This document shows positions 9,767-17,545 of a stretch of 57,725 nt of DNA, in pieces; position 1 is the stretch's first letter; every line of letters starts with the position of its first letter. Both the position numbers and the translations under genes were made by a program. Below the pieces are notes generated by a model that ran no database searches, had not been told where the DNA came from, and worked only from the letters and a program-made list of their open reading frames with translations. The stretch covers positions 1 to 57,725 of the forward strand of contig JAGATN010000046.1 of NCBI GenBank assembly GCA_017621225.1. The letters are read 5' to 3'. Source of the DNA: Muribaculaceae bacterium. Lineage in GTDB: Bacteria > Bacteroidota > Bacteroidia > Bacteroidales > Muribaculaceae.

Positions 9767-10108
9767 GGCGCTTCGCGCAGCCGGTCGGCAAGCATATAGA
9801 CATGTTCTTCGCCTGAAATGGCATCGTAACGATAACGGAGGTCTTGTAAATACTTTATGGGGTCGAATGGAAAGATAGTTTTTTGTCCAAAATCCTCGTA
9901 TTATCTCGCCTTTTTCATAAAATTTTGCTCATTTTCGTAAGTTTGCTACGAAATTAGGGCTAATTTTTGGCTATTTCAGAAAAATTGGATGGTTTCAAAT
10001 CTTTATAATGAAGCACCAATAATGTCAAATGATTATTTTCAGTCTATGCGTCATATTCCCTATCTGAAGTTGAGCATTTGGTTTTATCGGAAAGCAATTT
10101 GAAGTATT
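9767..10108. other. Intergenic stretch with a possible minus-strand coding remnant
   Basis: Between the carboxypeptidase and the AbiE-like toxin. On the minus strand, about 9890 down to 9767, a frame reads FPFDPIKYLQDLRYRYDAIS and then GEEHVYMLADRLREAP, which has protein-like composition but no start codon and runs into the carboxypeptidase gene. It may be the decayed end of a gene displaced when the toxin-antitoxin island arrived, but I do not recognise the family. The rest (9890-10108) is AT-rich with a small 7-bp dyad near 9940 and no other signal. Confidence 0.25.
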
Positions 10109-11107
10109 TCACATCCTGTTAATCCGCTTGTTCAAGTCTTCAAGTTCTGTCATAATTTCTTCAAAGGATGGAGCTTCTCCCATAACCATATTCATCACTG
10201 TGTTCTTGTAGTCAGCCTTCCATTTGTCACGGATTTCTCCGGTAGGTACTATTTTCAAAGATGACCGTCTTAATGTATCGTAATCCAATCCTTTAAGACT
10301 GATAAATTTTCTTCGGTGTTCTATTACGGAATTATAAAGGTTCTCATCTGCCAAAGCCTCGTCTGCTATACCGGTCTGTATGATTCTATGAACATCATAA
10401 AGATGCCTCGACATCCTTTCTATCCTAATCTCTGCCGATGGTTTTGCAAATTCCTCATGGAGCAGAAATAGCTTCTCCAGGAAAGTGCGTTGGGGTATGA
10501 CGGCATTGACCTCAAAAGGATTGTCTTCAAATGTGAGTTTCGGAAGATTGCCTGATATATAGGAGCGAACGAAAACGTGCGTTATCGGTTCTGACATCGA
10601 ACGTCCACTGACTTCAATCTTGACTTGAGGTAGAATATACTCATTTCCTTCAAATATCGATTTGTAGGCAATGTATATGGTTTCAGGGTCAACGGTACTG
10701 ACGTTAGTTTCATAGACTGAAACGTTGATAAGGCCTGATGTTAAGCCTTGATTCGCAAGTGCATTTTTTACGTCATTTATCATCGTATTCCTTACGAACG
10801 AGCATGATGCTCTGCGTAGCTTGTCGCTAATCTGATTCTTGGACAAATCTCCTGAAAAGCCGAGGTATTCACGGCTTATAGCAATATCTATGTCTTCCGA
10901 CATACGGTTTATGAGATTCCAACATTTACTAAGATTTGTACCTCCTTTAAAAGACATATTATCAGAATATGGCAAAGAGAATATTGCTCTTAGCACAGCC
11001 GTCACCCACCAGTCTTTTTCTATGACCGCACGCGACAATCCGGTTCTGTCGCTAACATAGTCAATTATGTCACGCCGGTCGTCAACCGTCAGATCTGTGA
11101 AAATCAT
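10109..11107 (-). CDS. AbiEii/AbiGii-like nucleotidyltransferase toxin
   Basis: A 332-residue DUF1814-type protein, the toxin half of AbiE-like (type IV) toxin-antitoxin systems, which belong to the polymerase-beta nucleotidyltransferase fold. Visible are KGGTNLSK (residues 54-61), the acidic pair in SEDIDI (70-75, D72 and D74) and the downstream YDVHRI motif near residue 245, all in the order known for AbiEii. The start at ATG 11107 is one base after the antitoxin stop; an earlier in-frame codon inside the antitoxin gene is unlikely. The lower GC and less biased codon use than the flanking genes suggest horizontal acquisition. In characterised homologues this fold modifies tRNA or another nucleotide substrate; the target here is unknown. 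Confidence 0.88.
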   Translation of the reverse strand: MIFTDLTVDDRRDIIDYVSDRTGLSRAVIEKDWWVTAVLRAIFSLPYSDNMSFKGGTNLSKCWNLINRMSEDIDIAISREYLGFSGDLSKNQISDKLRRASCSFVRNTMINDVKNALANQGLTSGLINVSVYETNVSTVDPETIYIAYKSIFEGNEYILPQVKIEVSGRSMSEPITHVFVRSYISGNLPKLTFEDNPFEVNAVIPQRTFLEKLFLLHEEFAKPSAEIRIERMSRHLYDVHRIIQTGIADEALADENLYNSVIEHRRKFISLKGLDYDTLRRSSLKIVPTGEIRDKWKADYKNTVMNMVMGEAPSFEEIMTELEDLNKRINRM

Positions 11108-11108
11108 A

Positions 11109-11726
11109 TTATTCTTCAAGTTTTTTTCTAACCCATAGCGGAGCAAGCCGAAGGTCATGTTTATAAATGTCGGGGGATACGTTTCTGACTATTGCTTTTA
11201 TTCTGTCTACGATATCCTCTGTTATGTTTTCCTCTCCTATGCTTCGTATTGCAGACACGGCGAGCATCATTAGGTTGGAAACAAATTCAAACTGGCGTAA
11301 CTCATTACTTTCTCTGAATATGATATTACGACCATTTGTGAGTTTGATTTTCTTTCTTGCCCCATTGGTGATGTATACCGCATTTGCAGGAATTTGCGAG
11401 GATAGCCCCAACTGGTTTAACGCTTGGTCGCCGGTTGGTATTATCCTTACTCGGTCTCGCTCCGCTATCCTTTGGGCAATATCTTCGGTCGAAGGCGGAA
11501 TACACTCAAGCCCAAGAGCTTTGTTCGAACGGGGCACATAATATATTCCACGGCTTATACGAATGATTTCCGCTTTTTTCACCATACGGCTTAGCATTTG
11601 GCGGATTGCTTCAGGTGAGGCAATTTCCACAAAATCCGACGGAAAGAATATCGCTCCTTTTTCCAAAGACATAATTCTTTCGCGGACAACATTTTCTGAT
11701 ATTGATATGCCTTGCCTTTCACCCAT
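11109..11726 (-). CDS. DUF6088/AbiEi-like antitoxin and transcriptional regulator
   Basis: A 205-residue protein of the DUF6088 type that accompanies AbiEii toxins in Bacteroidetes. The N-terminal winged helix covers about residues 12-65 (SDFVEIASPEAIRQMLSRMV, then RGIYYVP), followed by the C-terminal antitoxin domain with GDQALNQLGLSSQ and the stretch ending TNGRNIIFRES. AbiEi proteins repress their own promoter by binding inverted repeats, and a perfect 9-bp inverted repeat overlaps this promoter. The stop is one base from the toxin start, so the pair is translationally coupled. The ATG at 11726 lies only four bases from the -7 box, so the message may be nearly leaderless; an internal Met at residue 19 is the alternative. 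Confidence 0.85.
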   Translation of the reverse strand: MGERQGISISENVVRERIMSLEKGAIFFPSDFVEIASPEAIRQMLSRMVKKAEIIRISRGIYYVPRSNKALGLECIPPSTEDIAQRIAERDRVRIIPTGDQALNQLGLSSQIPANAVYITNGARKKIKLTNGRNIIFRESNELRQFEFVSNLMMLAVSAIRSIGEENITEDIVDRIKAIVRNVSPDIYKHDLRLAPLWVRKKLEE

Positions 11727-11762
11727 GTCACAAAATTACTGTATTTTTGTGACGTGAGCAAA
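11727..11762 (-). promoter_or_regulatory. Toxin-antitoxin promoter overlapped by a 9-bp inverted repeat operator
   Basis: On the minus strand, TTTG (11762-11759), 20 bases, then TAATTTTG (11738-11731) is a textbook Bacteroidetes promoter. The arms GTCACAAAA (11727-11735) and TTTTGTGAC (11745-11753), nine bases apart, enclose the -7 box and the sequence up to the start codon. This is a natural place for autorepression by the AbiEi-like protein. The symmetry also creates a TATTTTTG box on the plus strand at 11742-11749. Confidence 0.7.
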
Positions 11763-11838
11763 TAATATCTATTATCGCAATAACTTTATCATTTTGACAC
11801 AGCCTCGCGGCCGGCAAGTGCAAAATACATCATAATTG

Positions 11839-11869
11839 TTTGCCGGTTACGTATTTTTGTGTTACTTTG
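11839..11869 (+). promoter_or_regulatory. Promoter of trpB2
   Basis: TTTG (11839-11842) is separated by 19 bases from TTACTTTG (11862-11869), one mismatch from TAnnTTTG, and lies 38 bases before the ATG at 11908. A second box TATTTTTG at 11852-11859 is possible but has no partner at the right distance. Confidence 0.5.
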
Positions 11870-11907
11870 CATAAAAATTCATCAAAAACCACATAAATCG
11901 TAACATA

Positions 11908-13266
11908 ATGGAATCGAAAAAATTCCTCTTGCAGGAAAAAGACATACCTGAAGCATGGTATAACGTGATGGCCGAAATGCCAAACAAGCCCAAACCAATG
12001 CTCAGTCCGGCCACGGGCGAACCGCTCAAAGCCGAAGATTTGTTTCCTCTGTTCACCGAAGAAGCATCGCGCCAGGAGTTCAACACCACCGACAAATGGA
12101 TAGAGATACCCGACGAGGTACGCGAAATGTACCGAATATGGCGTCCGACACCGCTCGTGCGCGCACGCGGTCTCGAAAAAGCCCTCGACACTCCGGCTCA
12201 CATATATTTCAAAAACGAAAGCGTAAGCCCGGTCGGATCGCATAAGCTCAACTCGGCCATAGCGCAAGCTTATTACGCAAAGAAACAAGGCGTAACCAAC
12301 ATAACCACCGAAACCGGCGCCGGACAATGGGGTGCCGCCCTGTCGATGGCAGCCAAGCATTTCGGTCTCGAGCTTGCCGTCTATATGGTAAAGGTATCGT
12401 ATCACCAGAAACCTTATCGCCGTTCGATAATGCAGACCTACGGCGCCGAAGTCATAGCATCGCCAAGTATGTCGACCAAGGCCGGCAAAAAAATCATCAC
12501 CGAGCATCCAAACTATCAGGGTTCGCTCGGAACGGCTATATCCGAAGCCGTAGAGCTCGCCATGTCGACGCCGAACTGCAAATATACGCTCGGCTCAGTA
12601 CTCAACCACGTGGCGCTGCACCAAACCGTAATAGGTCTCGAAGCTGAAAAGCAAATGGAAATGGCCGGCGAATATCCCGACATCGTGATAGGATGCTTCG
12701 GCGGCGGCAGCAACTTCTCAGGCATATCATTCCCATTCATACGCCATAACTTCAGCGGCGAACGCTCCACTCGTTTCATAGCCGCCGAACCGGCATCATG
12801 CCCGAAACTGACAAGAGGCGTGCTGCGCTACGACTTCGGCGACGAAGCCGGCTACACGCCACTGATCCCAATGTACACGCTCGGCCATAATTTCTCGCCC
12901 GCCAACATACATGCAGGCGGATTGCGTTATCACGGCGCGGGTGCGGTAGTAAGCCAGCTGCGCAACGACGGAATGATCGAAGCGGTCGACATACCACAGC
13001 TCGAAACGTTTGCGGCAGCCACGCTGTTTGCACGAAGCGAAGGCATAATTCCGGCTCCCGAAAGCTCACACGCCATAGCCACTGCCATACGCGAGGCCAA
13101 CAAGGCCAAAGAAGAAGGTCGCGAAAAGGTTATATTGTTCAACCTGTCGGGCCACGGCCTGATCGACATGGCCGCCTACGACCAATACATAGCCGGCGAC
13201 CTTATGAACTACGAGGTAAGCGACGAAGAAGTAACCGCCAACACCGTAGGATTGAAAGAAGTATAA
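11908..13266 (+). CDS. trpB: Tryptophan synthase beta subunit-like protein TrpB2
   Basis: A 452-residue PLP enzyme that condenses indole and serine to tryptophan. It is of the longer TrpB2 class: about 50 residues longer than TrpB1 and with the N-terminal segment KPMLSPATGEPLKAEDLFPL. The Schiff-base lysine is K113 in GSHKLNSA, and the phosphate loop is GGGSNFSG near residue 255. It stands alone with its own promoter and a terminator, without trpA or other trp genes. TrpB2 is usually thought to work without TrpA, salvaging free indole, which is plentiful in the gut; that role is inference. Length and motifs look intact. Confidence 0.93.
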   Translation: MESKKFLLQEKDIPEAWYNVMAEMPNKPKPMLSPATGEPLKAEDLFPLFTEEASRQEFNTTDKWIEIPDEVREMYRIWRPTPLVRARGLEKALDTPAHIYFKNESVSPVGSHKLNSAIAQAYYAKKQGVTNITTETGAGQWGAALSMAAKHFGLELAVYMVKVSYHQKPYRRSIMQTYGAEVIASPSMSTKAGKKIITEHPNYQGSLGTAISEAVELAMSTPNCKYTLGSVLNHVALHQTVIGLEAEKQMEMAGEYPDIVIGCFGGGSNFSGISFPFIRHNFSGERSTRFIAAEPASCPKLTRGVLRYDFGDEAGYTPLIPMYTLGHNFSPANIHAGGLRYHGAGAVVSQLRNDGMIEAVDIPQLETFAAATLFARSEGIIPAPESSHAIATAIREANKAKEEGREKVILFNLSGHGLIDMAAYDQYIAGDLMNYEVSDEEVTANTVGLKEV

Positions 13267-13292
13267 TCACATACCAACCCCAAAAACATATC

Positions 13293-13325
13293 TTCCGCCA
13301 TCGCTGTTTTACGACGATGGCGGAA
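13293..13325 (+). terminator. Hairpin after trpB2
   Basis: TTCCGCCATCG (13293-13303) pairs perfectly with CGATGGCGGAA (13315-13325) around an 11-base loop. It lies 27 bases after the trpB2 stop and just before the metallophosphoesterase start, with no clear U-tract. Confidence 0.6.
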
Positions 13326-13343
13326 ATGCATTAAATTACAACC

Positions 13344-14519
13344 ATGACACTCCGATTTTTCAAGACACTGGTCGTTATGATGATTGCCTCGGCATTGCAA
13401 GCCAACGCAATCTCCATAATTTCGGGACCTTATTTGCAGAACGTAACCGACTCCGAGGTCACCATAGTGTGGCGCACCGACAAAGATGCCCTGTCGTGGG
13501 TAGAGATAGCCCCCGACGACGACCTCCACTTCTATTCAGAGGCTCATCCTCGTTACTATGCCACCGACATGGGACGCGCCGTAATAGGAAAGCTCCACAA
13601 AGTAAAGATTAAGAAGCTCGACAAAAACACCACATACCGCTATCGCGTGGTGTCGAAGGAGGTCACCGACGAACAGCCGTATTACGTGATATACGGTCGA
13701 CACACCTCAACCGACGTTTATGGCCGAAAACCGCTGAAATTCACCACCGCCGACAGTAATACCGACAAGGTGAACTTCCTCGTTGTAAACGATATGCACG
13801 GCGACACGGCAAAAATGACCGACCTGCTTTCAAATTTCCGTAAAGGCACCACCGACTTCGTGTTTTTCAACGGCGACATGGTAAACTTTATGGACAACGA
13901 GCAGCAGCTGTTCGACGGATTCATCGACCGCTCGGTAAAGCTATTCGCATCTGAAACGCCATTCTACATGGCTCGTGGCAACCACGAAAGCCGAGGCCGC
14001 TTTGCCCGCAACTACATGAACTACTTCCCGACCTCAACCGGAAAGCCGTACTACACCTTGCGTCGCGGCCCGATATTCTTCATTGTGCTCGATGGCGGCG
14101 AAGACAAGCCTGACACCGACATCGAATATTCCGGAACCACCTTTGGCGACGAATACAGAGCCGAACAGGCCGAATGGCTCAACGAAATAGTGGCCACCGA
14201 CGAGTTCAAGCAAGCTCCGTTCAAGGTAGTAGTGACCCACGTGCCTCCGGTAGGCGACACCTGGCACGGCCCGCTGCACGCCAAGTCGTTGCTGTTGCCA
14301 ATACTCAACAAGGCAGGCATCGACCTCATGTTATGCGCGCATCTTCACCGCCACAAATACAACGAGCCGGGAACGGAAGGAGCGCAATTCCCCGTACTGA
14401 TCAACTCAAACACCGAATTGCTCAAAATAGATGCCGACAGCAAAAAGCTAAACGTAGAGATAATAAAGCGCGACGGCACCACTTCGAAAAAACTGAGCTA
14501 CGACTCACGCGTCAAGTAA
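13344..14519 (+). CDS. Exported metallophosphoesterase with N-terminal purple-acid-phosphatase-like domain
   Basis: A 391-residue protein with a signal peptide (MTLRFFKTLVVMMIASALQA, cleavage near residue 22). Residues 25-130 form a fibronectin-like domain (SGPYLQNVTDSEVTIVWRT) as found in purple acid phosphatases. The metallophosphatase domain follows with NDMHGD (near 150), FFNGDMVNF (near 175), RGNHESRG (near 212), VVTHVPP (near 295) and CAHLHRH (near 332). These are the usual metal ligands, except that the last motif reads AHLH rather than GHxH. It should act on a phosphate ester in the periplasm; the substrate is unknown. It is monocistronic between two hairpins. Confidence 0.88.
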   Translation: MTLRFFKTLVVMMIASALQANAISIISGPYLQNVTDSEVTIVWRTDKDALSWVEIAPDDDLHFYSEAHPRYYATDMGRAVIGKLHKVKIKKLDKNTTYRYRVVSKEVTDEQPYYVIYGRHTSTDVYGRKPLKFTTADSNTDKVNFLVVNDMHGDTAKMTDLLSNFRKGTTDFVFFNGDMVNFMDNEQQLFDGFIDRSVKLFASETPFYMARGNHESRGRFARNYMNYFPTSTGKPYYTLRRGPIFFIVLDGGEDKPDTDIEYSGTTFGDEYRAEQAEWLNEIVATDEFKQAPFKVVVTHVPPVGDTWHGPLHAKSLLLPILNKAGIDLMLCAHLHRHKYNEPGTEGAQFPVLINSNTELLKIDADSKKLNVEIIKRDGTTSKKLSYDSRVK

Positions 14520-14550
14520 CGACACGCCATTGACGCATAGACACAAAAAA

Positions 14551-14585
14551 AGTACCGCATCGTGAATGGCTCACGATGCGGTACT
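14551..14585 (+). terminator. Strong hairpin between the phosphoesterase and the ECF sigma gene
   Basis: AGTACCGCATCGTGA (14551-14565) and its exact complement (14571-14585) form a 15-bp stem with a 5-base loop. It follows the phosphoesterase stop by 31 bases. A run of A before the stem would be a U-tract for transcripts from the minus-strand sigma gene, so it may serve both directions. Confidence 0.75.
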
Positions 14586-14748
14586 TAACCCTAAATATTA
14601 CCTTAATATTACCTTAAAAATTTCTTTTATCTTGAATTTTGATATAGTGTGTCGGTGGTTTTCATAGCATTAAAGATGCTCTACTCTTTAATCTATGTGG
14701 CAGAATCGGTTGGTGCACAATCAACATTGCAGCACCTCAAAAAGCTTA

Positions 14749-15252
14749 TTAGCGATAGTCGCTGAAACGTACCTGCAACTGCTGGCGGGCAAAGAAGATG
14801 CGGCTTTTCACCGTGCCAAGAGGAAGATCCATCTTTTCGGCAATTTCATTGTACTTGTAGCCTGCTACGTGCATGGAGAACGGAACGCGATACTTTTCGG
14901 GAAAAGCTTCGATGGCATCATTTATTTCCTGTACGCTGAACGATCCTTCGGGAGTTTCAAAACCCGAGTCCTGCGACAAATTCAAATGATAGCAATCTTC
15001 CGTGCTGTCGATGATGGTCGCTGCACGAGCCATACGGCGATAATTGTTGATGAAAATATTGCGCATAATCGTAAACACCCATCCCTTGAAGTTAGTGTTC
15101 TCAGCATACTTATCCTCGTTGTCGAGAGCCTTCAGCGTTGTGTCCTGAAGCAAGTCGTATGCATCGTCACGATTAGAAGTTAGCATATACGCGAAATTAA
15201 GCATGTTGCCTTGCAATTCCATAAGCTTGTTTTGAAAACCGATTGAACCCAT
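14749..15252 (-). CDS. ECF-type RNA polymerase sigma factor
   Basis: A 167-residue sigma-70 family factor. Region 2 spans about residues 15-75 (NMLNFAYMLTSNRDDAYDLLQDTTLKAL and the -10 recognition helix FKGWVFTIMRNIFINNYRR). Region 4 covers 110-160, with YNEIAEKMDLPLGTVKSRIFFARQQL as the helix-turn-helix. No anti-sigma gene is adjacent in the window, so its signal is not evident. It is transcribed alone; a -7 box TATATTTG lies about 50 bases upstream of the ATG at 15252. Related conserved single ECF factors occur across Bacteroidales. Confidence 0.93.
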   Translation of the reverse strand: MGSIGFQNKLMELQGNMLNFAYMLTSNRDDAYDLLQDTTLKALDNEDKYAENTNFKGWVFTIMRNIFINNYRRMARAATIIDSTEDCYHLNLSQDSGFETPEGSFSVQEINDAIEAFPEKYRVPFSMHVAGYKYNEIAEKMDLPLGTVKSRIFFARQQLQVRFSDYR

Positions 15253-15301
15253 AATCTTTATTTTTTAATAGTAAATATCTATTTTTTTATCATTCACACT
15301 G

Positions 15302-15309
15302 CAAATATA
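15302..15309 (-). promoter_or_regulatory. -7 box for the ECF sigma gene
   Basis: On the minus strand TATATTTG at 15309-15302 matches TAnnTTTG. A TTTG lies 16 bases upstream, a shorter spacing than usual, so the -33 element is doubtful. Confidence 0.45.
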
Positions 15310-15469
15310 CAAACTTTTCAAATGACAAAATTTTATACGAATTAAAATATGTTAATTTTGTTACTATACCGTTACAACATAAATTAAATCACTGATACAT
15401 AAATTCATACGAATTTACACAATAAGTTACATAATTATCACAATTACGCACATATATTATTACAAATGC

Positions 15470-15508
15470 GCCGATGCCGGATTTTGTTGAACAAAATCCG
15501 GCATCGGC
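15470..15508 (-). terminator. Hairpin downstream of the CoA-transferase gene
   Basis: GCCGATGCCGGATTTTGT (15470-15487) pairs perfectly with 15491-15508 around the loop TGA, an 18-bp stem. It lies 57 bases beyond the minus-strand CoA-transferase stop. The T-rich run occurs on the plus-strand side (ATATTTTTTT), so it could also block plus-strand transcription. Confidence 0.7.
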
Positions 15509-15564
15509 AAATATTTTTTTGGTCATATATCGGACAGGCAGCTCATTCAAAGCCGCAAGCCGAA

Positions 15565-17058
15565 TCAGGCAAACTTAGCCCAATCAACGTTGCTCATATT
15601 GCCCGAACGGAGGAATTCGTTATGGAATTCGAGCGAAGCTTCGAGCATATGCGGCGTCTGACCGCCTTTTCCGAGCTTGAGGTAGTCGCGCAGCAATTCG
15701 CGATACATCGGATGCGCGCAATTGTCGATGATGGTGTGTGCGCGCTGCACCGGATCTTTTCCGCGCAAATCGGCAACGCCCTGATCGGTTATTATCACGT
15801 CGACCGAATGTTCGGTGTGGTCGATGTGCGAAGCCATAGGAACGATGTTGCTTATCAATCCGCCCTTGGTGATAGAGGGGCAGCTGAATATCGATATGTA
15901 GCCGTTGCGAGTGAAGTCGCCCGAACCGCCAATGCCGTTCATCATCTTCGTGCCCACCACGTGGGTTGAGTTGATGTTGCCGAATATGTCGGCTTCGAGA
16001 GCGGTGTTCATGGCTATGACACCGAGTCGACGTATCACTTCGGGGCTATTCGATATTTCGGCGGGACGTATCACGAGTTTATCTCTAAAGAAGTCGAGAT
16101 TGCCGAGTACTTCGGCTTCGGTGTCGTCTGACAGCGTGAGCGAGCATGTGCTGCCGAATACGCAACGACCCATCTTCATGAGTTCGATTACGGCGTCCTG
16201 AATAACTTCGGTGTACATCTGTACCGGCGGTATCTCCTTTGCATCGCCGAGGCCAAACAACACTGCGTTTGCCACATTGCCCACGCCCGACTGCAACGGA
16301 AGGAACTCCTTGGGTATTCGGCCCGCGCGCAATTCGCCAAGCAGGAATCCGCACACGTTTGCGCCGATCTGCAGCGTAACGTCGTCGAGCGCGCTGAACT
16401 TCTTCACCATATCGTAAGAGTCGCTGTGCACCACGCCGATTATCTTAGAGGGATCGACCTTCACGGTGGGAACGCCTATGCGGTCGCTCGGCTTATAGAT
16501 GGGTATCTCGCGACGATGAGGAGGATCGAGCGGAAGATAAATATCGTGCATGCCATACATTCCGGCCGGAAGCTTGGCATTGAGCTCGAGTATTATCTTT
16601 TTTGCATATTTTGCATACGTAGGCACATTTCCCACGCCGGTGCCGAGCACCAATTCGCCATTATCGAGCACTTCGGCCACTTCGAGTATTGCCACGTCGA
16701 GATCGCCGTAGGTGCCATAACGGAACTTCTGTGCAAGCTCCGAAAGATGAAGGTCGAAATAGTGCGCGTCATGAGAGTTGATGCGCAGACGCAAATCAGG
16801 CGTATTCTGATAGGGAGTACGACGGTTTATGGCGTTGGCACGAGCCAACGCGCCATCGGCACGATTGTTGGTTGATGCACCTGTAAACACATTTACCTTA
16901 AAAGGTCGCCCGGCCTCATGCTCCTTCACGGCTTTTTCTGCGAGGGCTTCCGGTACAACTTTAGGCGATCCTGATGCAGTAAAGCCTGAAAAGCCCAAAT
17001 TGTCGTTGTTCTTGATTAAATCGGCAGCTTCTTGCGCCGAAAGGATAGGGAATGCCAT
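15565..17058 (-). CDS. Acetyl-CoA hydrolase/transferase (succinyl-CoA:acetate CoA-transferase type)
   Basis: A 497-residue class I CoA-transferase of the Cat1/ScpC/AarC type, about 500 residues as usual. Two CoA-transferase domains are visible: GFSGFTASGSPKVVPEAL near the N-terminus, and QMYTEVIQDAVIELMKMG near residue 285 carrying the catalytic Glu that forms the CoA thioester. The glycine-rich loop GIGGSGDFTRNGY lies near residue 390. In Bacteroidales this enzyme swaps CoA between succinate, propionate or acetate during succinate/propionate fermentation; the exact pair cannot be read from sequence. It lies 44 bases after a small membrane-anchored protein gene and is probably in its operon. 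Confidence 0.92.
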   Translation of the reverse strand: MAFPILSAQEAADLIKNNDNLGFSGFTASGSPKVVPEALAEKAVKEHEAGRPFKVNVFTGASTNNRADGALARANAINRRTPYQNTPDLRLRINSHDAHYFDLHLSELAQKFRYGTYGDLDVAILEVAEVLDNGELVLGTGVGNVPTYAKYAKKIILELNAKLPAGMYGMHDIYLPLDPPHRREIPIYKPSDRIGVPTVKVDPSKIIGVVHSDSYDMVKKFSALDDVTLQIGANVCGFLLGELRAGRIPKEFLPLQSGVGNVANAVLFGLGDAKEIPPVQMYTEVIQDAVIELMKMGRCVFGSTCSLTLSDDTEAEVLGNLDFFRDKLVIRPAEISNSPEVIRRLGVIAMNTALEADIFGNINSTHVVGTKMMNGIGGSGDFTRNGYISIFSCPSITKGGLISNIVPMASHIDHTEHSVDVIITDQGVADLRGKDPVQRAHTIIDNCAHPMYRELLRDYLKLGKGGQTPHMLEASLEFHNEFLRSGNMSNVDWAKFA

Positions 17059-17102
17059 TTGTCGTGATATTTTTTTAGTTTTAGTACTTTAGAATTTTAA
17101 GA

Positions 17103-17438
17103 TTAGAACTTAGTTGAAAATACCTCATGGGCTATCAAAGCCTTCCGCCACTTTTCGATATGTTTATCGTAATCAACGTCGTTGGCCGATGACGACATTT
17201 CGTCGGCAACCGGTTCGGCAAAAGAATCGTGAGTCACACGAATCCCCTCCTCGGCTACTATCGGCGGCATGGACGGTCGCGTGTCGGCGACACGCAGTGT
17301 AGGCATATCGTACTTCGGCGATTCTGAAACCGAAGTCCTACGCACAGCCTGCTTCTTGCGAGCTTTGATGCGTTGCTCTATTCCCGAATAGGCCACCGAA
17401 AGCAATATCATGGCCAATAACGATATTATTTCTTTCAT
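17103..17438 (-). CDS. Small membrane-anchored protein of unknown function
   Basis: A 111-residue protein from ATG 17438. An N-terminal hydrophobic segment (ISLLAMILLSVAYSG, residues 4-18) may be a membrane anchor, followed by a basic stretch RIKARKKQAVRR, a low-complexity acidic linker, and a conserved-looking tail ending KWRKALIAHEVFSTKF. I do not recognise a named domain, though proteins ending with a similar WRKA-x-IxxE-I/V motif occur in Bacteroidales. It is divergent from miaB and precedes the CoA-transferase. An upstream in-frame GTG at 17462 is less likely as start. Confidence 0.65.
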   Translation of the reverse strand: MKEIISLLAMILLSVAYSGIEQRIKARKKQAVRRTSVSESPKYDMPTLRVADTRPSMPPIVAEEGIRVTHDSFAEPVADEMSSSANDVDYDKHIEKWRKALIAHEVFSTKF

Positions 17439-17468
17439 AAAACGGTTACCAAATCTGCACAAATTTAG

Positions 17469-17486
17469 TAATTTTGCGCAAAAATA
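17469..17486. promoter_or_regulatory. Overlapping divergent -7 boxes
   Basis: TAATTTTG on the plus strand (17469-17476) for miaB and TATTTTTG on the minus strand (17486-17479) for the small membrane-anchored protein stand two bases apart, so the two promoters should compete for polymerase. No convincing TTTG was found at -33 for either. Confidence 0.45.
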
Positions 17487-17545
17487 GTCAATTATAGCCG
17501 TAAAAGCAAGACTTTTTGAGATTTACTTTCCCTGACAAGAATTTT

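Noticed and set aside
14749-15252. ECF sigma factor with anti-sigma/TonB surface signalling
   Set aside because: No FecR-like anti-sigma gene or barrel gene adjoins it; neighbours are a phosphoesterase and a CoA-transferase on other transcripts.
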